A DNA stretch of 10,087 bases from Baffinella frigidus. Lineage: Eukaryota > Cryptophyceae > Cryptomonadales > Baffinellaceae. The position numbers and the translations under genes were made by a program. Shown here one piece after another: positions 5,450 through 10,087 of this stretch; the first letter of the stretch is position 1, and the number at the start of each line of letters is the position of its first letter. The stretch lies in contig MU646384.1 in NCBI GenBank assembly GCA_026770585.1, forward strand, positions 7,266 to 17,352. The letters are read 5' to 3'. The notes beneath the pieces were generated by a model. It was not told the origin of the DNA, made no database searches, and saw only the letters and a program-made list of their open reading frames with translations.

Positions 5450-5945
5450 CTCGAATGATATGCAGGCGGTTTCACCGGGTGGCAAAGGGAAGTTTGAGGC
5501 CTCTCGGGAGACAGAGGAGCTGCGACGAGTCTTGCAAGATTCTGAGGCGACGTGACGATGGGAACAAGGCCACGATTTAGCGCGTTTATTACATTAAATA
5601 CAGAGACGATACGTCGGGAATGACGAGCCGTGGAGGAGCGATCCTCGGTTATGATCCAATTCCGGTACCCTGCAAAGCATGTTGAGGGTCAGCACGAACA
5701 TGCACAGCAAGAATCATCAAAAAGAGCGGAAGCATGCATCGCTCGTCCGTGGAAAATGCAGTGAAAAACTGCTGAAAGAAAGTCTTCCACTGTGATGCAC
5801 ACCTGCAATCAGAAACACCCCACGACGAGGACCAGAAGCCACAAAGAGGACCAGAAGGGGAGGAGGGAGGTAAGCACGGCAAGGTGAGCCGATGGTTCAA
5901 CGCCCGCCTTGAATTGGAGCCGACGCTTGAAAAAACACCCGCGCA
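5450..5945. other. Lower-repeat 500-bp stretch, unassigned open frame on minus strand
   Basis: The longest part of the window without obvious tandem repeats. A minus-strand frame of 99 codons (5649-5948) runs through it. It begins MCAGVFSSVGSNSRR, has a middle rich in Ser, Cys and Trp, and a hydrophobic FLMILAVHV near the end. I recognise no family. Its ATG lies just beside a MITE-like element and no splice or promoter signal supports it. GAGGACCAGAAG is repeated on the plus strand near 5837-5860, followed by a purine-rich stretch and GTAAGC, which could pass for a splice donor. Coding status is uncertain and more likely negative. Confidence 0.3.
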
Positions 5946-5954
5946 CACTCCACC

Positions 5955-6050
5955 CTACAGGGTAACTTCGCTCATAAGGTGCCGCCCCCCCCCCCCTGGG
6001 GACCACCGTAGGGGTACAGGCCTACTGTAGGGCCTAGGGGGGTGCGCATC
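5955..6050 (+). mobile_element. MITE-like element copy, right end missing
   Basis: The left end, CTACAGGGTAACTTCGCTCA then TAAGG (5955-5979), matches the family terminal repeat. A C12 run follows at 5985-5996, then GGACCACCGTAGGGGTACAG and GCCTACTGTAGGGCCTAGGG. No matching right terminus is visible by 6060, so the copy is truncated or decayed. Confidence 0.75.
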
Positions 6051-6270
6051 CATCAAGGTAATCAGGTAGGAGAGTGGGTGGAGCCTCACAGCGGACTTCA
6101 AAGGGATTTCGAATAACCCGTAAGCGATAACACTTACGACCCTGCGGTAGGCAATAGCGCAGGGACATAGGGGGGTTCCTACGTATATGGTGACGGAAAG
6201 TCGGTGGATTGTCCACCGAAAATCCCCAGGTAGCCCGCAGTGTGGGAAAAATCCCTTGGTGGCCCGGTGT
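6051..6270. other. Gene-free spacer with short hairpin
   Basis: No gene supported. TCGGTGGA TTG TCCACCGA at 6201-6219 forms a perfect 8-bp stem with a 3-base loop. There is no U-tract after it, and a bacterial-type terminator is not expected here. Confidence 0.55.
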
Positions 6271-6440
6271 GTGGAGAGGGGATCGCACGCGGTTATCCTC
6301 GAGCTCTCTCAGCGTCACATTCGACGCCGAATTATCTCAAAAGTAAACAAATTCCTTGCAGGTGAATTGACTTTTGGCATAACCCCTTCCAATAATATGG
6401 CGTGGTGGGGGGAGGGATCGCACGTGGTTGTCCTCGAGTT
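6271..6440 (+). repeat. 135-bp-period direct duplication
   Basis: GGGATCGCACGCGGTTATCC then TCGAG (6279-6303) recurs as GGGATCGCACGTGGTTGTCC then TCGAG (6414-6438), 135 bp apart. The period is 45 codons, so an open frame (6187-6561, GSHAVILEL / GSHVVVLEF) spans both copies. The frame has no other recognisable content, and the copies diverge immediately after the motif. Confidence 0.8.
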
Positions 6441-6468
6441 CGCGGAGAGTTTCGCGCATGCCTGCCAC

Positions 6469-6717
6469 CTGCCCAAGCTCCGCCAGCACTACTCCTGCGC
6501 CAGGCCACGGCAGGTCACTACTGGGAATTTCAGGACGCAACGGTTCGTTTCGTGGTACTAAATGGTACGTAGCCACCCCCGCCAAGTTGCGACGGTTCGT
6601 CTTTCCACGTCCGGTCCGAATACAAAATTTCCAGATCCTGGTACAAATGTTTAAAAAGACTTGGCACACTGGGGCCACCTGCCCCAGCTCCGCGAGCACC
6701 ACACCTGCGCCAGGGTC
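6469..6717 (+). repeat. 209-bp-period duplication, CCAGCTCCGCGAGCACCAC motif
   Basis: CCTGCCCAAGCTCCGCCAGC (6469) recurs as CCTGCCCCAGCTCCGCGAGC (6678); both continue into a CCTGCGCCAGG end. Shorter versions, GCACCACTCCTGCGACACGG (6855) and GCACCACTCTTGCGCCAGGG (7045), show the motif is dispersed along 6.4-7.1 kb. Confidence 0.8.
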
Positions 6718-6850
6718 TTAAGTTAAAGATGGTTCTCTTAGCCAGGGTCTTGAGTTAAAGATGATTAACCCACCGTTACTTAAACGCCAGGGTCCTAAGT
6801 TAACGATGATTGACTTAACCCACAGTTACTTAAGTTAACGGAGGTTCCAC
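6709..6850 (+). repeat. GCCAGGGTC-AAGTTAA tandem units
   Basis: GCCAGGGTCTTAAGTTAAAG (6709), GCCAGGGTCTTGAGTTAAAG (6741) and GCCAGGGTCCTAAGTTAACG (6786) are spaced 32 and 45 bp. The last two also share GATGATT-ACTTAACCCAC and GTTACTTAA. A further GCCAGGGTCT lies at 7058. AAGTTAACTT-like palindromes recur throughout, giving an AT-rich zone in GC-rich surroundings. Confidence 0.88.
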
Positions 6851-6902
6851 GCGTGCACCACTCCTGCGACACGGTCCGTTGGTTATGGAGGGGGAAGCGC
6901 CG

Positions 6903-7003
6903 TCCCTTAATTGGCGAGTAGGCTCATACGCCCTACCGTAGGGCCCTAGTACCTGTATGGGACCTCTTGGCGGTCAAATTTGACCGCCTGGCCACTTAAG
7001 GGA
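6903..7003. repeat. Nested foldback around a perfect 20-bp palindrome
   Basis: GGCGGTCAAATTTGACCGCC (6969-6988) is a perfect 20-bp palindrome. Outside it, TCCCTTAATTGGC (6903-6915) pairs with GCCACTTAAGGGA (6991-7003), 12 of 13. Between lies a CCTACCGTAGGGCCCTAGTA segment related to the MITE-like family. TATGGAGGGGGA recurs just outside both ends (6885 and 7005), which could be a duplicated flank. Confidence 0.82.
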
Positions 7004-7076
7004 TATGGAGGGGGACGTGCAGTGTATCGAGCGCCTTTTTCTCCGCACCACTCTTGCGCCAGGGTCTCCACCGTTT

Positions 7077-7100
7077 AAGTTAACTTACAAGTTAACTTAC
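7077..7100 (+). repeat. 12-bp tandem AAGTTAACTTAC
   Basis: Two exact adjacent copies (7077-7088, 7089-7100), each containing the 10-bp palindrome AAGTTAACTT. The same palindrome core occurs near 6831-6838, linking this patch to the AAGTTAA units upstream. Confidence 0.88.
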
Positions 7101-7440
7101 TTTAGTTCACAGAAGGTTGCACTTTTGCTTTGAGACGTTCCACGCTCGGCGTTTGTCTCGGTGGGCAGCGCTCTGCGTTGTTTATCGAGGGGACGCGCCG
7201 TTTGTTGAGTGGGACGTGCCGCACATGGAGGAAAGGGCGCTGTGTTATTTTCTCTAAAAAGCGATCCGCGCAGCGCCTTTTTTTATAAAAAGCGATTTGC
7301 GGTCCTAGGAGTCCTAGCCCCCCCCCGCAGTCCAACACCGTATGCAAACTGCCCTGTATTCAACGAGTCGCCTGGGTTGCATGCGATGGGAGTGAGAGGC
7401 GAAGTGAGTGAAAGAAAAAGCACCAACGCACCGATATTAG
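7101..7440. other. Gene-free region with small duplications and C9 run
   Basis: GGGACGTGCCGCACATGGAG (7211) echoes GGGGGACGTGCAG (7010). TAAAAAGCGATCCGCG (7255) recurs as TAAAAAGCGATTTGCG (7285), 30 bp on, around a T7 run. TCCTAGGAGTCCTAG precedes C9 (7318-7326). GCAGTCCAACACCGTATGCA (7327) has a relative at about 7999-8016 (CACAGTCCAACACAGTGCAA). No gene is supported. Confidence 0.5.
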
Positions 7441-7614
7441 TCAGTAGGCGGTGCAGACCAGCGCTGCGGCGGATCCAACTCCGAGGTGGATACCGACGGG
7501 ATATCTATCGTTCGAGACCGAGGGGTATCAAATCACCACATGAACCCTTGCAACACCGTTTTTCCTGGAGACCTGCACTGCGGCAAATCCAGGGGGTAGA
7601 TAGAGAGAAAGAAA

Positions 7615-7616
<2 letters not shown>

Positions 7617-7670
<54 letters not shown>
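7617..7670 (+). repeat. (GT)27 dinucleotide microsatellite
   Basis: An uninterrupted run of 27 GT units. ATTTTGTGTGTGCGCG follows, a short imperfect continuation. Frames reading CVCVCV or THTHTH are artefacts of this run. Long GT runs are known to adopt Z-DNA under supercoiling. Confidence 0.99.
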
Positions 7671-7672
<2 letters not shown>

Positions 7673-7680
7673 TTTGTGTG

Positions 7681-7925
7681 TGCGCGAGAGAGAGCGAGAG
7701 CGAGAGAGAGAGAGCGAGAAAGAGAGAGAGAGAAAAAAAAGGAGAAAAAGCGAGAGAGAGAGAGAGAGAGAGAAGGAGAGAGAGAAGGAGAGAGAGATAT
7801 AGAGAGAGAGAGAGAGCGCGCGAGCGATAGCGAGAGAGGGAGAGAGAGAGCGAGCGAGCGAGCGAGAGAGAGAGAGAGAGAGAGGTCGACATCGAGAGCA
7901 AGCGAGAGAGAGAGAGAGAGAAAAA
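7681..7925 (+). repeat. ~240-bp GA-rich polypurine tract
   Basis: Almost pure G and A with regular single C interruptions (GAGAGC, GAGCGAGCGAGC), AAAAAAAA at 7733-7740, and short breaks at ATATA (7797-7801) and GTCGACATCG (7885-7894). Sub-repeats include AGAGAGAGAAGGAG. It abuts the (GT)n run. Minus-strand frames of about 200 codons through it (SLSLSLSRSL) are translated repeat. Confidence 0.97.
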
Positions 7926-8027
7926 CAAAAGTGAGACCAGCGCTGCGGCGGATGCAGGGGTTGGCGGCGTGGTTCTCGATGCAGACCAGCGCTGCCCCCA
8001 CAGTCCAACACAGTGCAACACATGGAC

Positions 8028-8053
8028 AACAGGTTGATGCAACTCAACCTGTT
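8028..8053. repeat. Hairpin AACAGGTTGA / TCAACCTGTT
   Basis: A perfect 10-bp stem with loop TGCAAC. It stands in otherwise non-repetitive sequence between the GA tract and the CACCTCACCAC repeats. Function unknown. Confidence 0.7.
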
Positions 8054-8160
8054 TTCGACCTCCCAGGTGCACCATCCTCCATTCAACCAAACACTCCACG
8101 GGGAGGGGGTGGCGATGCAGGTAACGCACCAACGCACTGGTGCTTGGCGATTTGAGCACC

Positions 8161-8291
8161 TTGGGGTTTAGGGGTTAGGTTTTACCTCTTACTCCCACCT
8201 CACCACAAAAAATATGTCCCACCTCACCACAAAAGATATGTTCATGGGTTAGGGTTAACCTCTTACTCCCACCTCACCACAAAAAATATGT
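8161..8291 (+). repeat. CCCACCTCACCACAAAAAATATGT repeats with telomere-like leader
   Basis: Three 24-bp copies at 8194-8217, 8218-8241 and 8268-8291; the first two are adjacent. The first and third are each preceded by GGTTAGG..ACCTCTTACT, so a larger unit of about 74 bp is duplicated. The leaders GGGGTTTAGGGGTTAGG (8163) and GGGTTAGGGTTAACC (8236) are G-rich telomere-like. Confidence 0.9.
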
Positions 8292-8297
8292 CCTACA

Positions 8298-8307
8298 GGG
8301 GGGGGGG
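8298..8307 (+). repeat. G10 homopolymer
   Basis: TCCTACA followed by ten G. CTACAGGGG is also how the CCTCGCTCA family begins, so this may be a decayed terminus of that family with an expanded G run. The link rests on only a few bases. Confidence 0.6.
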
Positions 8308-8442
8308 CGGCACCAGCGCTGCGGCAGATCCAGGAGGTGGCGCCGTGGTTCTTGAGGTTGACGAGCGGCGCCAGGCCTCCTGCGTCGATGATGTCCCGCA
8401 GCACCATCGGATCCTGTTTTGAGTGAAACACGTTTATCAACG

Positions 8443-8506
8443 CTGGTACTGATGACGGGCTCTCCCTAATCAGGTTAAGGGCACTCGCTTATTTATCAGT
8501 ACCAAC
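8443..8506. repeat. Small GTTGGTACTGA foldback, copy 1
   Basis: GCTGGTACTGAT (8443-8454) pairs with ATCAGTACCAAC (8495-8506), enclosing GACGGGCTCTCCCTAATCAG and a short spacer. It interrupts the repeat-block family just after its first block. Confidence 0.78.
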
Positions 8507-8610
8507 CATCAACGACCAAACGTTTGACCCCCCCCCCTGCGTCGATGATGTCCTGCAGCACCGTCGGATCCTAAGGAATGGAGATAAGTTAAAACTGACA
8601 TTGAAACGCA

Positions 8611-8662
8611 GGAGAGCCCGTTATCAGTACCAACATGCCCGCTATGTATTCCCGTATCAGGC
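8611..8662. repeat. Small foldback, inverted partial copy 2
   Basis: GGAGAGCCCGTTATCAGTAC then C (8611-8631) is the reverse complement of 8445-8465 with one mismatch in 21. It is followed by CAACATGCCCGCTATGTATTCCC, a flank shared with copy 3 (9114-9135). Only half the hairpin is present. Confidence 0.8.
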
Positions 8663-8724
8663 GCCAGGCCTCCTGCGTGGATGATGTCCCGCAGCACCAT
8701 CGGATCCTGTTTGAAGGTCGTGCT

Positions 8725-8799
8725 CAACTACCAACTACCAACCATCAACCACCAACCACCAACCAAGAACCACGAACCACCAACCACCAACCATCAACC
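8725..8799 (+). repeat. AACCACC heptamer array 1
   Basis: About 10-11 units of 7 bp, with variants AACTACC, AACCATC, AACCAAG and AACCACG, flanked by GTGCTC on the left and CGTTTGAG-C9 on the right. The translated 21-bp period reads TTNHQPP. Confidence 0.93.
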
Positions 8800-8865
8800 G
8801 TTTGAGCCCCCCCCCTGCGTCGATTATATCCCGCAGCACCATCGCATTATGTTTGAGGGTGGTGC

Positions 8866-8955
8866 TCAACTACCAACCACCAACCATCAACCACCAACCA
8901 CCAACCACCAACCACCAACCACCAACCACCAACCACCAACCACCAACCATCAACC
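8866..8955 (+). repeat. AACCACC heptamer array 2
   Basis: About 13 units, purer than array 1, with the same left (GTGCTC) and right (CAACCATCAACCGTTTGAGC) borders. It is the longer sister array; the size difference explains why the surrounding blocks are 156 bp apart here and 142 bp apart around array 1. Confidence 0.95.
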
Positions 8956-9048
8956 GTTTGAGCCCCCCCCCTGCGTCTATTATATCCCGCAGCACCATCG
9001 GATCCTGTTTGAGGGAGCGCGTCAATTTATTGAAGGAAAGACGTTTGT

Positions 9049-9119
9049 CAATGTTGGTACTGACAAAGGGCTCTCCCTAATGAGATAACATGCTCGCCCT
9101 TATGCATCAGCACCAACAT
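9049..9119. repeat. Small foldback, copy 3
   Basis: ATGTTGGTACTGA (9051-9063) pairs with TCAGCACCAACAT (9107-9119), 12 of 13, and AAAGGG with CCCTTA inside it, around GGGCTCTCCCTAATGAGATA. The size of about 70 bp and internal sequence match copy 1. Confidence 0.82.
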
Positions 9120-9147
9120 CCCCGCTATGTCGTCCCTTACGGGGGAG

Positions 9148-9240
9148 GCCTTTATTAATGCCAGCACGGCCGCCACGCATACCCCACATAGACGTTGATC
9201 AATGGTGACACGGCCGCCATGTGCGCACCCCCACCAAGGC
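9148..9240 (+). repeat. Dispersed GGCCGCC element, two adjacent copies
   Basis: TTATTAATGCCAGCACGGCC then GCCACGCATACCCC (9151-9184) and TGATCAATGGTGACACGGCC then GCCATGTGCGCACCCCCACC (9196-9235) are diverged tandem copies. Both resemble 931-977 in the same orientation and the 5.2-5.4 kb copies in reverse. Confidence 0.78.
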
Positions 9241-9313
9241 TGTGTCTGACAGGGTGTGGGGACGTGACTGCGGCAGCAGCCCCCCACAGGAGCTATGCAG
9301 ACAAGGCATGTCA

Positions 9314-9850
9314 CGCACCTCAGCGAGCGCCGCGGAGAGGTGCAGGGCGCTTCCCCGCAAGGGTTCATCCACCGAGATCCCTCGTAGTCAATCCAGCATG
9401 CAAACTTCACACGTGCGCAATCGACCGAGAGGAATCACGCAAGGAATTTCCCGACCACGTGCCTCAAGAAACACCCTACACCCTACACCCTCACCCGGAG
9501 AACGGACAGCAGCAAGCGTCGCGGCGAGGTGAACGGCGCTTCCCAATCAGGGTCAATCCACCGAGATCACCCATAGTCAATCCAACATGCAAACGCCACA
9601 CGTGCCACGCCAGAGTCTTGGAAGGGTTCGCCAAAAGTCAATTCCTTCTCAAGGCAGTGGTTTCCAAAAGTCAACGAACGTATCCAGATGCGTTCTAAAG
9701 AATTCAACCCCCTCCTGCTCTCTGGCGTGGTGCACAATCGACCAGGAGGAATCATTTCCCGGCAAGATTTCTCAGGGAAACCCCTACACCCTCACCCGGA
9801 GAACGCACCTCAGCAAGCAGTGCGGTGAGGTGCATTGCATTTCCGACCGC
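9314..9850 (+). repeat. Diverged 190/301-bp duplications (CACCTCAGCAAGCG units)
   Basis: Unit starts are CGCACCTCAGCGAGCGCC (9314), GGACAGCAGCAAGCGTCGCG (9504) and CGCACCTCAGCAAGCAGTGC (9805). Each is followed by a GAGGTG..GGCGCTTCC-like segment. The first two share TCCACCGAGATC and TAGTCAATCCANCATGCAAAC. CCTACACCCTCACCCGGAGA then ACG is identical at 9482-9504 and 9783-9805. CAATCGACC..GAGGAATCA (9418, 9736) is shared by the first and second units. The second unit carries an extra segment of about 110 bp (9610-9720). Confidence 0.85.
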
Positions 9851-9895
9851 GGTCGGGTGCCGCGAGTGCGCCAGGATCCGGACCAGCACGTGCGA

Positions 9896-10039
9896 GATGC
9901 GCAGATGCACGCAGATCCGCAACTGTGTAGGGTGTAGGGTTTGGGGTTTGAGTTTGGGGTTTGGGGTTTGGGGTTTGGGGTGTGGGGTGTAGGGTTTAGG
10001 GTTTAGGGTGATGCGGAGGTGTACGCAGATGCGCAGCTG
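9896..10039 (+). repeat. Interrupting unit GATGCGCAGATGCACGCAGA, two copies
   Basis: GATGCGCAGATGCACGCAGA then TCCGCAACTG (9896-9925) recurs as GATGCGGAGGTGTACGCAGA then TGCGCAGCTG (10010-10039), 114 bp apart. Each is immediately followed by a telomere-type array, so the higher-order unit is leader plus array. Confidence 0.88.
9926..10009 (+). repeat. TTTGGGG/TTTAGGG telomere-like array 1
   Basis: Heptamers in the order GTGTAGG, TTTGGGG (several, one with TTTGAG), TGTGGGG, TGTAGGG, TTTAGGG twice. G-rich strand runs 5' to 3' rightwards, the orientation expected if the chromosome end lies to the right. TTTAGGG is the plant/algal-type telomere repeat; TTTGGGG is a variant. Mixed variants suit proximal or interstitial telomere-like sequence, not a pristine terminus. 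Confidence 0.95.
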
Positions 10040-10040
10040 C

Positions 10041-10087
10041 AGGGTTTGGGGTTTGGGGTTTGGGGTTTGGGGTTTGGGGTTTGGGGT
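10041..10087 (+). repeat. TTTGGGG array 2, running off the window
   Basis: AGGG followed by six TTTGGGG units with no other variant, cut by the window edge. It is more homogeneous than array 1, so recently amplified or close to the terminus. The G4 runs could form a G-quadruplex. Confidence 0.95.

Larger units (their letters stand above)
7453..8358 (+). repeat. Dispersed CCAGCGCTGCGGCGGATCCA motif, five copies
   Basis: Copies at 7453-7477, 7569-7596 (decayed), 7933-7960, 7981-7996 (short) and 8311-8337. The 7933 and 8311 copies share a longer block through GGCGCCGTGGTTCTTGAGG-type sequence, 378 bp apart. In one frame most read R-P-A-L-R-R-I-Q, but no continuous gene contains them. They flank the large microsatellite on both sides. 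Confidence 0.75.
8379..9014 (+). repeat. Five-copy block CCTGCGTCGATGATGTCCCG
   Basis: A block of about 40 bp, CCTGCGTCGATGATGTCCCG then CAGCACCATCGGATCCTGTT, is at 8379-8422, 8536-8572, 8672-8714, 8814-8855 and 8970-9014. The second, fourth and fifth copies are preceded by CGTTTGA(G) and a C9-C10 run; the first and third by GGCGCCAGGCCT. The third and fourth lead into a CAACCAC heptamer array. Open frames through it (PPPCVDYIPQHHRI and similar) have no known match and are interrupted. Confidence 0.93.

Noticed and set aside
6201-6219. Bacterial-type terminator hairpin
   Set aside because: There is a good stem, but no T-run follows and nothing else in the window is prokaryotic.
7505-8159. 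Open frames of about 160-210 codons (SLSLSL, CVCVCV, ERERER)
   Set aside because: They exist only because GT and GA microsatellites lack stop codons in several frames at once; frames on both strands overlap here.
8194-8291. CRISPR-like array of 24-bp CCCACCTCACCAC repeats
   Set aside because: Two copies are directly adjacent with no spacer, and the third interval contains another copy of the flanking sequence. The eukaryotic, telomere-rich context also argues against it.
8681-9088. 135-codon frame with TNHQPPT repeats
   Set aside because: Translation of AACCACC arrays and the adjoining blocks. Another frame on the same strand is open as well, and there is no domain.
1-10087. A new multi-gene system (defence, biosynthetic or similar)
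   Set aside because: I looked on both strands for protein domains, operon spacing and paired genes and found none; long frames are repeat artefacts.

Overview
This window looks like nuclear, non-coding DNA from a eukaryote, probably an alga or other protist, in a subtelomeric or telomere-derived setting. Three things point that way. The right edge is made of G-rich heptamers, TTTGGGG with some TTTAGGG. C-rich relatives of the same heptamer (CCCTAAA, CCCTGAA, CCCGAAA) recur across the left half. Most of the rest is made of tandem and dispersed repeats, long microsatellites and foldback (hairpin) sequences. TTTAGGG-type telomeres are known from plants, many green algae and dinoflagellates, so the sequence alone does not settle the lineage. 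I see no bacterial-type gene organisation, no rRNA, no convincing tRNA and no protein gene I can recognise. The longest open frames all fall in repeats: SLSLSL, CVCVCV, TNHQPPT and ENRKPKT are translated microsatellites or heptamers.

Layout, left to right. 1-660: a CACCCTCT minisatellite, then a 220-bp tandem unit carrying long CTT/T polypyrimidine tracts. 660-1560: diverged duplications of about 110-120 bp and dispersed short motifs, then about 170 bp with nothing recognisable. 1560-2000: three copies of a roughly 120-bp unit alternating with degenerate telomere-like repeats, then a four-copy 31-bp AT-rich tandem. 2000-3360: small dispersed repeats, degenerate CCCTAAA sequence, a 218-bp duplication and two long heptamer arrays; one runs 34 units without losing its 7-bp phase. 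3360-3975: lower-repeat sequence with a near-identical dispersed copy of the 31-bp element. 3975-5060: a telomere-like patch, a recent 126-bp tandem duplication and copies of a short terminal-inverted-repeat (MITE-like) element, plus a separate 155-bp foldback. 5060-6060: a 191-bp-period duplication, a lower-repeat stretch and another MITE-like copy.

6060-7600: overlapping duplications (135 bp, 209 bp, GCCAGGGTC-AAGTTAA units), a nested foldback around a perfect 20-bp palindrome, and poly-C runs. 7600-7930: (GT)27 followed by about 240 bp of GA-rich purine tract. 7930-9140: a repeat family built from a conserved block of about 40 bp, poly-C runs and AACCACC heptamer arrays, interleaved with a small foldback. 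9140-9890: more copies of a dispersed GGCCGCC element and diverged duplications. 9896-10087: TTTGGGG/TTTAGGG arrays running to the window edge.

There is no gene system here in which proteins cooperate. The interest is structural: 7-bp arrays of at least four sequence types, short hairpin elements that appear to have been copied about, and poly-C tracts of differing length at the same position inside copies of one element.
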